Shown piece by piece: positions 35,214-44,973 of a DNA stretch of 64,000 nt. The DNA is taken from contig NZ_OX638201.1 of the NCBI RefSeq assembly GCF_951805225.1, forward strand, positions 6,076,001 to 6,140,000, given 5' to 3'. The first letter of the stretch is position 1. Each line of letters starts with the position of its first letter. The DNA is from an uncultured Flavobacterium sp. Lineage in GTDB: Bacteria > Bacteroidota > Bacteroidia > Flavobacteriales > Flavobacteriaceae. The translations under genes were made by a program, and so were the position numbers. The notes beneath the pieces are model-generated. The model was not told the origin of the DNA. It was given only the letters and a program-made list of their open reading frames with translations, and did not search any database.

Positions 35214-38200
35214 ATGAAAATGATGTTAAAATTAAAATTTGCAATAATCACATTGCTAATAATTGGCAGTCAGAGTGTGATGGCACAAACAAAGACCGTA
35301 CAGGGGGTAATTACCGATCCCTCTGGATTTCCTTTACCTGGCGCCAGCGTTAATGTAGAAGGTTCAAAAAACAGCGCATCAACAGATTTTGACGGTAAAT
35401 ACTCTTTAAAAGGAGTTAACAATACAGACAAAATAACATTCTCTTATGTAGGCTTGATTTCGCAAACAATTACTGTTGGAACCAGAGAAACAATTGATGT
35501 TGTATTAGCACTGTCTACACAAAGCTTAAATGAAGTTGTAGTAGCTTATGGAACTCAAAAAAGAACTAAAGTAACCGGAGCAATTTCAACGGTAAGTTCA
35601 AAAGATATTGCTGCTGTTCCTATTACTAATGCAGAATCGGCTTTGCAAGGACGTGCGGCAGGTGTTACTGTTGTAAATGGTGCACCGGGTTCAAGTCCTA
35701 CGGTTAGTATTCGTGGTTTGTCTACAATGGGTAACAGTGCTCCATTATATGTAATTGATGGGGTTTTAACAGGTAATCTTTCAGGTTTAAGCCCTAATGA
35801 TATTGAGAGTATATCAGTTTTAAAAGACGCTTCTACTACGGCATTATACGGTTCAAAAGCTTTTAATGGAGTAATTGTGGTTACTACTAAAAAAGGTAAA
35901 AAAGGTCCGGGACAGCTAAATTTTAGCACATATGTAGGTGGACAAACGGTTACAAAAAGATATGATGTGTTAAATACACAGCAATATCTGCAATATGCAA
36001 AAGACTTAGGAAGTGATTTAACAGCAAGAGCTGCTGAATTTGGAAATATAAATACGAACTGGCAAGATCAGATTTTTCAAACCGGTCTTATGCAGGATTA
36101 TAATTTAAGTTTTTCAAATGGTACAGAGACTTCTACAAGCCGTTATTCTGCTGAATATATGAAACAAGAAGGTGCTATTATTAACACTGGTTTTGAACGT
36201 TATTCTTTTAGATCTAATAATACTCAGGATATTGGAAAACTTAGAATTGGAAGCAACATCGGTGTATCTTTTAGTACTACTAATCCGGAGCGTAGTGCCG
36301 GAGGAAGAACATTATTAGAGCATGCTATTAAAATGGCGCCTTATTTTCCGATTTACAATTCAAATAATTTAGGCGGATATCAAGGTCCAAGTGCAATTGA
36401 TGGTAACGATGCCGAAAATCCTGTGCGTGTAGCCAATTTGGGTTATCAAAAAATTAACGGATTATCTATAATTGGAAACATCTTTGCAGAATTGGAACTT
36501 TACAAAGGTTTAAAATTCAGATCACAAGTTTCCTTAGATTATTATACAAGTAAGGATCATACTTTTGTTCCTAGTTATCAGGATGGTTCTTATCATAAAC
36601 AAGCATTTTCTACAACAAATGAAACAAATGGACAAGGTCAGACTATTGTTTTTGATAACAGTTTAACGTATAAAACTACTATTGCAGGAAAACACAATCT
36701 TGAAGTATTAGGAGTTATTACTAAAATTGATGGAAAATCACAAACTCTTGCAGCGGGAAGCCGTTACAGTATTTCAGACGAAATAGATCAGTTGAGATAT
36801 AATGAAGGTAGTTTAGGTTCAGCCAATTATGTAGAAAAAAATCTTGGTTACATCGCTCGTATCAATTATGATTATAATGATAAATACCTGCTTGCTGTTT
36901 CAGGAAGAAGAGATGCTTCGTCTCGTTTTGGAGCCAATAACCGTTGGGGTAATTTCTATTCGGTTGCTGTAGGTTGGAACATAGCCAAAGAAGAGTTTAT
37001 GGCAAATTCTGTTTTCAGTACATTAAAACTTAGAGCAAGTACAGGAACAACAGGAAATGACAGAATTGATAATTATCAATATAGTGCAACATTAATTGCA
37101 AATTATAATTATCCAATTGGTGGAGGAAATGCACCAGGTGTATCTTTAGGAGTTGCTTCAAACCCAGATTTAAAATGGGAGTCAAAACTAGACAGAAATG
37201 TAGGTGTAGATTTTGCTTTATTTGACGATAAATTCACAGGTACTTTAGAATATTTCAACAATAAAAGCAGTGATATTCTTTTTGCCGTGCCTCTTCCAGC
37301 TTCTGTAGGATCTGCTGGTGGCGGAACTCAAATTCAAAATGTTGCTGATGTAAAAGTACACGGATTTGAAGTGTCATTAGGTTACAATGACAGAAAAGGA
37401 GATTTTACATGGTCTGCAGTAGCTAATTTAGGAACAAGTAAAAACGAAGTAACCGGTTTAGCGCCTGGAGTAACAAGTGTTTTAGGTGGGCCAACAGCCA
37501 GAGCTGGTCTTGAAAACTTTTCGAGACTAGAAGTCGGTCAGCCGTTATTCTACTTTTATGGATATCAAACCAATGGAATTTATCAAAATCAGGCAGAAGT
37601 AGATGCTGTTTTTGGACCGGGTCAAACTACGATTAAACCAGGAGATCTTAAAATTGTTGACCGCGATGGAAATAAGGTAATTAATTCAAATGATAAAACA
37701 AATATTGGGAATCCATATCCAGATTTTACTTATGGTTTAAATCTTAGTGCAGCTTACAAAAATTTCGATTTTAACTGCTTTATATCTGGAGTTCAAGGAA
37801 ACGATATTTACAATGCAAACACTTTTGACCTAACAGGTATGAATCGTTTGTTTAATGCCAGTACTGCAGTATTAGACAGAGCAATTGTTGTAAATGGAGT
37901 TGTCACAAATCCATCTGCTACTTTGCCAAGAGCACAAGGTGCAGATATCAACTGGTCGTCTGCAAACCAGCGTTATATTGAAGACGGATCGTATACAAGA
38001 CTAAAAAATATAGCCTTAGGATATACATTTTCCGGAGATGCATTTAAGACTTATTTTTCAAAAATAAGATTCTATGTAAGTGGACAAAACTTAATTACAG
38101 TTACAAAATATGACGGTTTAGACCCTGAGATCGCACGTGCAGACGCCAATGCAAATTCTGCAGGTATTGATTTAGGAAGATATCCACAACCAAAATCTGT

Positions 38201-38228
38201 GATTTTTGGACTTGATGTTACATTTTAA
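35214..38228 (+). CDS. SusC/RagA-family TonB-dependent transporter
   Basis: A 1004-residue outer-membrane importer for oligosaccharides. Signal peptide about 1-25 (SQSVMAQ); carboxypeptidase-regulatory-like domain about 28-105 (GVITDPSGFPLPGASVNVEG, DFDGKYSLKG); a TonB box-like segment LNEVVVAYGTQKR; plug with PLYVIDGVL and the conserved ALYGSKAFNGVIVVTTKKG; then a long beta-barrel ending in FGLDVTF with a terminal aromatic. It pairs with the SusD gene 13 bp downstream. It belongs to neither half of the xus cluster at 49234 and may take up a different xylan fragment. Confidence 0.95.
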   Translation: MKMMLKLKFAIITLLIIGSQSVMAQTKTVQGVITDPSGFPLPGASVNVEGSKNSASTDFDGKYSLKGVNNTDKITFSYVGLISQTITVGTRETIDVVLALSTQSLNEVVVAYGTQKRTKVTGAISTVSSKDIAAVPITNAESALQGRAAGVTVVNGAPGSSPTVSIRGLSTMGNSAPLYVIDGVLTGNLSGLSPNDIESISVLKDASTTALYGSKAFNGVIVVTTKKGKKGPGQLNFSTYVGGQTVTKRYDVLNTQQYLQYAKDLGSDLTARAAEFGNINTNWQDQIFQTGLMQDYNLSFSNGTETSTSRYSAEYMKQEGAIINTGFERYSFRSNNTQDIGKLRIGSNIGVSFSTTNPERSAGGRTLLEHAIKMAPYFPIYNSNNLGGYQGPSAIDGNDAENPVRVANLGYQKINGLSIIGNIFAELELYKGLKFRSQVSLDYYTSKDHTFVPSYQDGSYHKQAFSTTNETNGQGQTIVFDNSLTYKTTIAGKHNLEVLGVITKIDGKSQTLAAGSRYSISDEIDQLRYNEGSLGSANYVEKNLGYIARINYDYNDKYLLAVSGRRDASSRFGANNRWGNFYSVAVGWNIAKEEFMANSVFSTLKLRASTGTTGNDRIDNYQYSATLIANYNYPIGGGNAPGVSLGVASNPDLKWESKLDRNVGVDFALFDDKFTGTLEYFNNKSSDILFAVPLPASVGSAGGGTQIQNVADVKVHGFEVSLGYNDRKGDFTWSAVANLGTSKNEVTGLAPGVTSVLGGPTARAGLENFSRLEVGQPLFYFYGYQTNGIYQNQAEVDAVFGPGQTTIKPGDLKIVDRDGNKVINSNDKTNIGNPYPDFTYGLNLSAAYKNFDFNCFISGVQGNDIYNANTFDLTGMNRLFNASTAVLDRAIVVNGVVTNPSATLPRAQGADINWSSANQRYIEDGSYTRLKNIALGYTFSGDAFKTYFSKIRFYVSGQNLITVTKYDGLDPEIARADANANSAGIDLGRYPQPKSVIFGLDVTF

Positions 38229-38241
38229 TTTATAAAAGATA

Positions 38242-39735
38242 ATGAGAAAAATAAAATATATACTTATAGTGCTGTCCGGAGTTTTAACTATAACTTCATG
38301 TGACACTGGTGAATTAGAATTAACTAATCCCAACACTTTATCGCCTGAAACCTTCTTTAAAAGCGAAGCACAGGTGCAGTCATCTGTAAATGCATCCTAT
38401 GCAGGTCTACAGACAAGAGGACTTTACGGAAGAAATTTTTCTTTTGCGATGGATCTTATGGGGCATGATGCTTTAGGAAATCCACAATTAGAAGGAAACA
38501 AAAAACCATTTCAGGATTTTTCTTTTAATGGAGGAAATGATATTATTCAATATTATTGGGAAGCCTGTTATATAGGAATATCCAGAGCTAATTTTGTACT
38601 GGATAATGAAGCGAAAATAAATGCTCTTCCAAATTCTGTTTTATCACAAGAAAAAAAGAACAAATATTTAGGAGAAGCTCATTTTCTAAGAGCTTACTAT
38701 TACTTTCTTTTAGTGAAACGATTTGGAGATTTACCAATTTATAAAACAGGTACTATTGTTGGTAAAGGAAGAAGTCCAAAGGCAGAAGTTTATGCCTTGA
38801 TTGAAGAAGATCTTGTATTTGCGTCTAAAAATCTTTTGCCAAGAGCAACAGAAGCAGCAGGAAGAGCCAATAAAGAAGCGGCTTTTGCTTATTTGGGAAA
38901 AGTATTGTTATACGAAAAAAAATACGATGAAGCGTTGGTTGCTTTTAATGGCGTTACCGGATACAGTCTTGAAGATAAAGGCAGTTTTTACAACAACTTT
39001 ATGGCAGAAACAGAACACGGTAAAGAATCTATTTTTGAAATTGAGTTTGACGAGAAAAACGGAACAGGTGATCAATGGGGTGCAGTTGGTGATAGTCAGG
39101 GAACTGGTTTTGAAGAGTCTACACTTAGAGGACAGGAATATGGTAACCTAAGCTGGTATAACGTGTATCCGTCAGACGATTTATTAGATTCGTATGAAGT
39201 AGGCGATGACCGTTTCGGAGATACTTTTTATGTGCCGGGTTCAACTTATTTGAAAGGAACTAAGGTAATGATAGCAAGTAATTTTACTACTTCTGCAGGT
39301 ATTAGAAGAGCAGGCTGGAAAAAATATCAAAACTATTACATAAGAGAAGATGAAGCGACACGCTCAAGTATTAACTTCAAAGTGATGCGTTACGCAGATA
39401 TATTGCTTATGAAAGCCGAATGTGAAAACCAAAGAGCAGCAGGTTCACAAACTACAGCAATTGCATACATTAAAGAAGTTAGAGACAGAGCCAATTTAGC
39501 AACTAATATTACGGCTACAAAAGATGCTGTTTTTAAAGCAATTGTACATGAACGTAAAGTAGAATTTGCTGGTGAGCAAAGTCGTTTTGATGATATTATA
39601 AGATGGGGAATTGCTGCTACAGAATTAGCCGGAACTGGTTTTCAAACTGGTAAAAGTGAGTTATGGCCAATACCAAACAGAGAGACATCTTCAAATCCTA
39701 ATATAAAACCAAGTGATAATAATCCTGGTTACTAA
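38242..39735 (+). CDS. SusD/RagB-family glycan-binding lipoprotein
   Basis: 497 residues. Lipoprotein signal ending TSC with Cys20. The helical TPR-like SusD fold is shown by GEAHFLRAYYYFLLVKRFGDLPIY, by KVMRYADILLMKAECENQ, and by the C-terminal HERKVEFAGEQSRFDDIIRWG and LWPIPNRE motifs. It would cap the SusC encoded just upstream at the cell surface and bind the incoming oligosaccharide. A terminator 40 bp past the stop makes this a two-gene unit. Confidence 0.94.
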   Translation: MRKIKYILIVLSGVLTITSCDTGELELTNPNTLSPETFFKSEAQVQSSVNASYAGLQTRGLYGRNFSFAMDLMGHDALGNPQLEGNKKPFQDFSFNGGNDIIQYYWEACYIGISRANFVLDNEAKINALPNSVLSQEKKNKYLGEAHFLRAYYYFLLVKRFGDLPIYKTGTIVGKGRSPKAEVYALIEEDLVFASKNLLPRATEAAGRANKEAAFAYLGKVLLYEKKYDEALVAFNGVTGYSLEDKGSFYNNFMAETEHGKESIFEIEFDEKNGTGDQWGAVGDSQGTGFEESTLRGQEYGNLSWYNVYPSDDLLDSYEVGDDRFGDTFYVPGSTYLKGTKVMIASNFTTSAGIRRAGWKKYQNYYIREDEATRSSINFKVMRYADILLMKAECENQRAAGSQTTAIAYIKEVRDRANLATNITATKDAVFKAIVHERKVEFAGEQSRFDDIIRWGIAATELAGTGFQTGKSELWPIPNRETSSNPNIKPSDNNPGY

Positions 39736-39774
39736 AAATTAAAATTTGGTAAGTTTGAGTTAAGTTAGTAATTG

Positions 39775-39812
39775 ACAAAGAGCGCATTGTAAAATGCGCT
39801 CTTTGTTTTTTT
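39775..39812 (+). terminator. Intrinsic terminator after the first susCD pair
   Basis: ACAAAGAGCGCATT, short loop, AATGCGCTCTTTGT followed by TTTTTT. It is the strongest terminator hairpin in the window. Confidence 0.9.
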
Positions 39813-39959
39813 AGTAAGTATAGAGATGCTTTAAGTTTGACGAATTTATAATCTAACAGTTTAAATTATTGATGGTTGCGATGCTTACTGAAATTTTTAT
39901 AATGGCAAATCCCAATCTGTGTAAATATCGATTCTTTCATAATAGATAGTTATTTGTAT

Positions 39960-40332
39960 TTTGTGCCGTTAGGCACTAAATCTTGGTAGAAAAGATGAAT
40001 TGGAGTAATCCAGCGTGCCGTAGGTACGCAATGGATATCGTTTTGTTGCGTCCCTACGGCCAATGTCATTAAGTTAAGTGGAAATCTACAAAATTACTTA
40101 ACAGTTTAATCAAGAAAGTAATTAGAAAAATCCGTTTTTATCAGCGTTTTCCTTTAGCGAATCAGTAAAATCAGCGTCTAATTTTGACGCGGATAAAACA
40201 GATTTACTTCGTAAAAACGCAGATAAAAACGGATTTTATTTTTTAAAAGCTTAGCTTAATGACATTGCTCTAAGGCACGACGACAAATTTGGAATCTAAT
40301 GACTACCAATATTTAGTACCTAAAGGCACATT
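39960..40332 (+). repeat. Long imperfect palindrome, family copy 3, interrupted
   Basis: The left half is like the other copies: TTGTGCCGTTAGGCACTAAAT (split after base 20 here), TTGGTAGAAA, and GCGTGCCGTAGGTACGCAA. The right arm begins TTGCGTCCCTACGGC, is cut at 40060, and resumes at about 40268 with GGCACG, AAATTTGG, CTACCAATATTTAGTACC and GGCACA. A separate 207-bp element fills the gap. The remainder of 39813-40508 shows no gene. Confidence 0.8.
40061..40267. mobile_element. MITE-like element nested in a palindromic repeat
   Basis: 207 bp with terminal inverted repeats CAATGTCATTAAG (left) and CTTAATGACATTG (right). It carries inner inverted arms ATCCGTTTTTATCAGCG and CGCAGATAAAAACGGAT with one mismatch. 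It encodes no protein. It interrupts the palindrome copy at 39960, so it moved in after that copy was established. A target duplication is not clear; at most GGC is shared on both sides. A relative of the left end (CAATGTCGTTGAGTTAAG) is at 48559. Confidence 0.65.
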
Positions 40333-40508
40333 TTAACTATTGATTTGCATTGTTTAGTTTAATCCATAAAGTTTTGAAGTATATAAATATAATAACCACA
40401 ATATAGCGTCACATTTTTAAAATTAGATAAAACGAGCAATTCATTGATTATAAAAAGTTTTAATTGATTTCAATGCTTTCAATTTTAAGGTTTTACGATT
40501 TTTCGACT

Positions 40509-41975
40509 TTATATTTCCCTTCTTTCCTTTAAATCCGTTTCTATTTGAATTTCCATTTTTTTATCTATTACATAAAAGCACAACAGAACTGCACTTATAA
40601 TAAATATAAAGCCTGGATAAATGCTAACAGAAAGTTTAATTCCTTCTACTGCTGCCGGCACTTGATTAACTTCTTCGGCTACATAACCATATTTAGACAG
40701 AAAAGCTGCGCCTAAAGCACTGCCAATACTTATTCCGATTTTTAGCCCGAAAATCATTGCCGAAAAAACAGTAGCAGTCGCTCTTCGATTGTTTCTCCAT
40801 TCGCTGTAATCAGCCACATCAGCAATCATAGCCCACAACAAAGGAATTGTTATTCCGTAAATAAATCCGTGTATTAATTGGGTTATAAAAACGATTGCAA
40901 TAGCTGTTCTGCTATAAAAATTAAATAGCAGTAAACTAATAGCAGATAGAAAAATAAAACAGATGTAAATATTTCTTTTACCAAAGGAATCTGCAAGAGG
41001 TTTTGAAAACATAATTCCAAAGATCATGAAAGTAATTCCTCCGGCATTAAAGAGACTAAATGCAGACGTTGGAGCGTCTTTTGGCCACTGAAAATTTACA
41101 AATCCCATTGCCGTTAAAGAGTTGTTCAGTTTGTCAATAAATGTCGTAAAACCAATATCATTCAAAAAAATAGTTTGTGCGGCTGGATCTAAATAATATT
41201 TAAAATAGAAAACATACATACCACCTTTTAAAGATAAGGTTATAAATACAAGAATAGTAACCAGCACCATAACCAGCCAAGGCCCGTTTTTAGACAAATC
41301 GATAAAATCCTGCTTAACCGAAGATTCCTGATTCTTTGTTGGAATGATTCTTTCCTTGGTAGAAAAAAAAGCAACCAATAAACAAATGACGCCAACAAAG
41401 GCAAATAGGATCATCGTATTTTTAAAGCCAACTGCTTTATCTCCATTTCCTAGGATTAAAACTAATGGCAATAGAAGTGATTGAATTATAAATTGAGCGA
41501 CCATTACAGCAACAAATCGATAGGAGGAAAGGCTGTTTCGTTCTTTCATATCGCCTGTTAAAACACCACTTAAAGCAACATAGGGTAAATTGTTTGCCGA
41601 GTAAAGTATCACTAAAAAAAAGTACGTTAAAAGTGCGTAAGCAATCTTGCCGGATATTCCGAAATTGGGAGTTAGAAAAGAGAGAACTGCAGCAATCCCA
41701 AAAGGTAAAGCAGTCCATAATATCCAAGGTCTGAATTTTCCCCATTTAGTTTGAGTACGATCAGCAATAACGCCCATAATGATATTAAAAAAGGCACCAA
41801 TAAAACCTCCTGTAAAGATTATAATACTTGCTGTGCCGGCAGGAATTTTATAAACGTCTGTATAAAAGAAAGCTAAAAAAGTCAGCAAAGTTTGAAAAAT
41901 TAAATTTGCTGCAAAATCACCTAAACCGTAACCTATTTTTTCTAATACAGAAAGCTTTTGCGATGTATCACTCAT
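40509..41975 (-). CDS. GPH-family (MFS) sugar:cation symporter, second copy
   Basis: The only well-supported minus-strand gene in the window. 488 residues with about 12 membrane segments and the same family marks as the protein at 5756: KIGYGLGDFAANLIFQT, GVIADRTQTKWGKFRPW, NNLPYVALSGVLTGDMKERNS and MIADVADYSEWRNNRRATA. The two are clear paralogues, probably with different sugars, for example xylo-oligosaccharide against hexuronide or monosaccharide. It is divergent from the GH97 operon, with 942 bp between the two starts, and appears to be transcribed alone. Confidence 0.93.
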   Translation of the reverse strand: MSDTSQKLSVLEKIGYGLGDFAANLIFQTLLTFLAFFYTDVYKIPAGTASIIIFTGGFIGAFFNIIMGVIADRTQTKWGKFRPWILWTALPFGIAAVLSFLTPNFGISGKIAYALLTYFFLVILYSANNLPYVALSGVLTGDMKERNSLSSYRFVAVMVAQFIIQSLLLPLVLILGNGDKAVGFKNTMILFAFVGVICLLVAFFSTKERIIPTKNQESSVKQDFIDLSKNGPWLVMVLVTILVFITLSLKGGMYVFYFKYYLDPAAQTIFLNDIGFTTFIDKLNNSLTAMGFVNFQWPKDAPTSAFSLFNAGGITFMIFGIMFSKPLADSFGKRNIYICFIFLSAISLLLFNFYSRTAIAIVFITQLIHGFIYGITIPLLWAMIADVADYSEWRNNRRATATVFSAMIFGLKIGISIGSALGAAFLSKYGYVAEEVNQVPAAVEGIKLSVSIYPGFIFIISAVLLCFYVIDKKMEIQIETDLKERREI

Positions 41976-42631
41976 AAATTTATTAATTGCTTTTACCTGT
42001 TTTTATCCGTCTTTTTAATTTGGAATTGCTTTTTAAAGTATTCTTTTTTATAAAAACAGAGCACTTCTTTTTTACTGCATTTTAACAGAATGTGAAATGT
42101 AAAAATAGTCTGAAAGTTGAAATAAGATTATCATTTTTGAAGCCTAAAATATCATATTTGAAGCACAATTGGTTTCAGTGAAACGATTGAATCTATATTG
42201 CGATTTGAATTTCCTAATTTAGAAAAAAAAGTAAATTCAAATTGCTCTTCTCACTTTTTAATTTAGGTGTATAAACGTCTTAATTAAGTATCTAAAAAAT
42301 AATTAGATTTTAATTAATTAAAGAGAAAAATAACTTCTCAATTTAATAGATGCTTGTTTTCTTCAATAATTTAAGCTAACGGTTGTTTTAGCTTTCTTTT
42401 TTATGAAATCTCTCCTCTTTATTCCCTCTATATGTCCCTAAAAATGACTGTTTATTGTTGGTTTGTCATTTTTACGAGTTCTTTAAGAAAAATGAATAAG
42501 CGCTTTTAAATTTGTAATTTTTATTTCGCGACTACTTATTGAATTATTTATTATTTAATTTTTTAGCTATAAAAATAATTATAATGTTTTATTTATGACT
42601 TGTTTTTGTGTAATCATTAATAAATTATAAT
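41976..42631. other. Intergenic region with no gene
   Basis: Strongly AT-rich spacer between divergent units. No ORF with good starts, no repeat copy and no exact TAnnTTTG on the minus strand that would serve the symporter. Only short AT palindromes such as CTTAATTAAG (near 42278) were noticed. Confidence 0.5.
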
Positions 42632-42669
42632 ACAACCGATTGCGTATTAATTGTTTTTATTTATATTTG
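42632..42669 (+). promoter_or_regulatory. Promoter with overlapping operator-like element, second copy
   Basis: ACAACCGATTGCG at 42632 and ATTGT at 42650 match the element at 13151. TTG at 42640-42642 is the -33 box and TATATTTG at 42662-42669 the -7 box, with a 19-bp spacer. The bases after the -7 box, TAATAAATACACTTAT, are identical to those at the first copy. It drives the leader at 42677 and presumably the GH97-GH43-GH8-CE1 operon. Confidence 0.75.
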
Positions 42670-42676
42670 TAATAAA

Positions 42677-42827
42677 TACACTTATTATTTTAAGCCGATC
42701 TATAGAATTGAAATCTATACTATATATAAAGATGATTACCCAAAAAAGAAGTGTTTAAAAAAATTGAGTTGAAATTATGTTAGTTAGTTTTTAAAAAAGC
42801 CGAAGATCAAATAGGTTTCGGCTTTTT
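42677..42827 (+). ncRNA. Short leader or small RNA ending in a terminator, second copy
   Basis: The predicted transcript of about 150 nt starts like the leader at 13194 (conserved AATAAATACACTTAT, then TT-AAGCC), then diverges and is shorter. It contains ATCTATAG and ATCTATAC as a direct repeat and an 8-codon frame (MITQKRSV, from 42732). It ends in a terminator 90 bp before GH97. Its role could be an attenuator for the operon or a separate sRNA. The start is inferred from the -7 box. Confidence 0.5.
42793..42827 (+). terminator. Intrinsic terminator of the second leader
   Basis: AAAAAAGCCGAA, loop of 11 nt, TTTCGGCTTTTT. It starts with the same AAAGCCGA run as the terminator at 13390 and stands between the promoter and the GH97 start. 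Confidence 0.8.
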
Positions 42828-42917
42828 ACTTCCAAAAATCGCAATTAATCATAATGACATTTCTTCTGATTATAACTAGTCTTTCAAATTGTTTCGAGAT
42901 AGAAAAAAAATAAAATT

Positions 42918-44849
42918 ATGAAGTTGAAAATTATTTTATTGTCCTTTTTTGTTTTTGGCTTATGTAATGTTTGGTCACAACAAATGCAATTAGAATCGCC
43001 TAATAAAAAAATCGCGATCACTTTGCATGGCACAAATAATAATAAAGGAGAATGGAATCTTAAAATAAAGTATCAGACAGATAAAAACACATCTGAAATA
43101 CTTCCAAAAATAAGCTTAGGACTTTCACGAAATGATCAGGATTTTTTTAAAGAACTTATTTTCTTAAAAGTAAGTAAGCCAAAATTGATAAAAGAACATT
43201 ATGAACTGCCATTTGGTAAAAAGTCAGTACGTGAAAATACAGCCAATGAAGTAACTGTTTCCTTTGAAAATCCCAATAAAGCCAAACTAAACATTATTAT
43301 AAGAGTTTATAATGATGGCGTTGCATTTCGATATGAATTTTCGGAGAAAAAAGGTACCTATATAATTAAGGATGAATTCACGGCTTATCAAATACCAAAA
43401 GAAAGTAAACGCTGGTTAGAAAAATGGAATCCGGCAAATGAAGGTTTATATGCTTCTTCCAGCGATGATAAAATAGTGCAGCAAGAATCGTGTTATCCGG
43501 CATTGTTTAATTCACCGGATAAATCATGCTGGTTTTTACTGCATGAAGCGGATTTGAATCGCAGTTACTGTGGTACAAAATTGAGCAATACAAAAGATGC
43601 GAATACATACAAGCTTACTTTTCCTGATGCGCAAGATGCCAGAGGAACCGGCGAATCAAAACCTGCTATTTCGCTTCCGTGGCAATCTCCGTGGAGAGTA
43701 ATTACAATAGGCAGTTTGTCTGATATTGTCGAAAGTACTTTAATCGAAGATGTTTCAACGCCAACTGCTTTTAAAACTACGCAATGGATAAAACCAGGGA
43801 AAGTTTCCTGGAATTACTGGTCAAGTAATCACGGAACTAAAGATTATAAAATTGTATGCGATTTTACAGATTTGGCCGTAAATATGAATTGGCCTTATAC
43901 ACTTTTAGACTGGGAATGGGATACGATGGCAAATGGCGGAAATCTGGAAGATGCTTTAAAATACATACATTCAAAAGGAATAAAACCCTTGATGTGGTAC
44001 AATTCAGGAGGAGATCATACATGGGTTCCTTCGACTCCAAAAGATCGAATGCTGACTCATAAAAACAGAGTTGAAGAATTTACAAAACTTAAAAAACTTG
44101 GTGTAGCCGGAGTTAAAGTTGATTTTTTTGAAAGCGAAAAACAAGACATGATCAACTATTATATTGATATTCTTGAAGATGCGGCGCAATTTGAAATGCT
44201 GGTATATTTTCACGGTTGCCTTGTACCGCGCGGCTGGTCACGCACTTATCCAAATTTAATGACTTACGAAGCAGTTCGTGGCGCCGAATGGTATAATAAT
44301 GGACCTGAATTTTCGACCACAGCGCCAGAGCATAACACCATTTTGCCTTTTACAAGAAACGTAGTAGGAGCAATGGATTATACGCCTGTTACGTTTACCA
44401 ATTCTCAATTTCCACATCAAACTTCTTACGGACATGAACTTGCTCTTTCAGTGATTTTTGAATCTCCTCTGCAACATTTGGCAGATCGTCCCGAGGGATA
44501 TTATGAATTACCGGATGAAGCAAAAATTTTCCTTAAAGAAGTACCTACAACATGGGATAATACCAAGCTTATTGACGGATATCCGGGTCAGGAAATAACG
44601 ATAGCACGTCAAAAAGGGAATGCCTGGTACATTGGAGGCATAAGTGCGTCTCAGCGTGAAGAAATAACAAAAAAAATCAAACTGGATTTTTTGCAGGAGG
44701 GAGTTAATTATCGTGCCGTTATTATTGCCGATGGTAAACATGATAAAGCATTTGCTTCACAAAATATAGAAGTGAATAAGGAAAGTACTATTACTGTAAA
44801 ATTGCTTCGAAGAGGAGGTTTTGTGATTTCATTAATTCCGATAGAGTAA
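42918..44849 (+). CDS. GH97 glycoside hydrolase, probable retaining type, second copy
   Basis: 643 residues with a signal peptide of about 20 (CNVWSQ). Like the enzyme at 28153 it has an Asp in the nucleophile position, Asp402 in GVKVDFFESE, and Glu457 in AVRGAEWYN 55 residues later, the retaining pattern. Other marks are KPLMWYNSGG, VYFHGCLVPRGWSRTYPN and VVGAMDYTP. The RGAEW motif is closer to that of characterised alpha-galactosidases than the ASEN of its paralogue, so the two may differ in substrate or linkage. It is the first gene after the second leader. Confidence 0.9.
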   Translation: MKLKIILLSFFVFGLCNVWSQQMQLESPNKKIAITLHGTNNNKGEWNLKIKYQTDKNTSEILPKISLGLSRNDQDFFKELIFLKVSKPKLIKEHYELPFGKKSVRENTANEVTVSFENPNKAKLNIIIRVYNDGVAFRYEFSEKKGTYIIKDEFTAYQIPKESKRWLEKWNPANEGLYASSSDDKIVQQESCYPALFNSPDKSCWFLLHEADLNRSYCGTKLSNTKDANTYKLTFPDAQDARGTGESKPAISLPWQSPWRVITIGSLSDIVESTLIEDVSTPTAFKTTQWIKPGKVSWNYWSSNHGTKDYKIVCDFTDLAVNMNWPYTLLDWEWDTMANGGNLEDALKYIHSKGIKPLMWYNSGGDHTWVPSTPKDRMLTHKNRVEEFTKLKKLGVAGVKVDFFESEKQDMINYYIDILEDAAQFEMLVYFHGCLVPRGWSRTYPNLMTYEAVRGAEWYNNGPEFSTTAPEHNTILPFTRNVVGAMDYTPVTFTNSQFPHQTSYGHELALSVIFESPLQHLADRPEGYYELPDEAKIFLKEVPTTWDNTKLIDGYPGQEITIARQKGNAWYIGGISASQREEITKKIKLDFLQEGVNYRAVIIADGKHDKAFASQNIEVNKESTITVKLLRRGGFVISLIPIE

Positions 44850-44973
44850 TTGAAATTCCTATAATCTGAAATGAAAAAAATCAGCCGATAAAAATTAAAT
44901 CTAAAATTCAAGTGAAATAAAATGAATTAAAAGCAGTATTCACTAACTATAAAACCAAACCAAAAAACAAGTA

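Noticed and set aside
35555..35929. 124-codon minus-strand frame opposite the susC plug region
   Set aside because: It mirrors conserved SusC coding sequence and has no independent start context.
38801..39151. 116-codon plus-strand frame inside the SusD gene
   Set aside because: It is out of frame with a confident SusD gene and very lysine- and leucine-rich.
25281..40332. Repeated palindromes as a possible CRISPR array
   Set aside because: Copies are kilobases apart, about 190 bp long and lack regular spacers; no cas genes are present.
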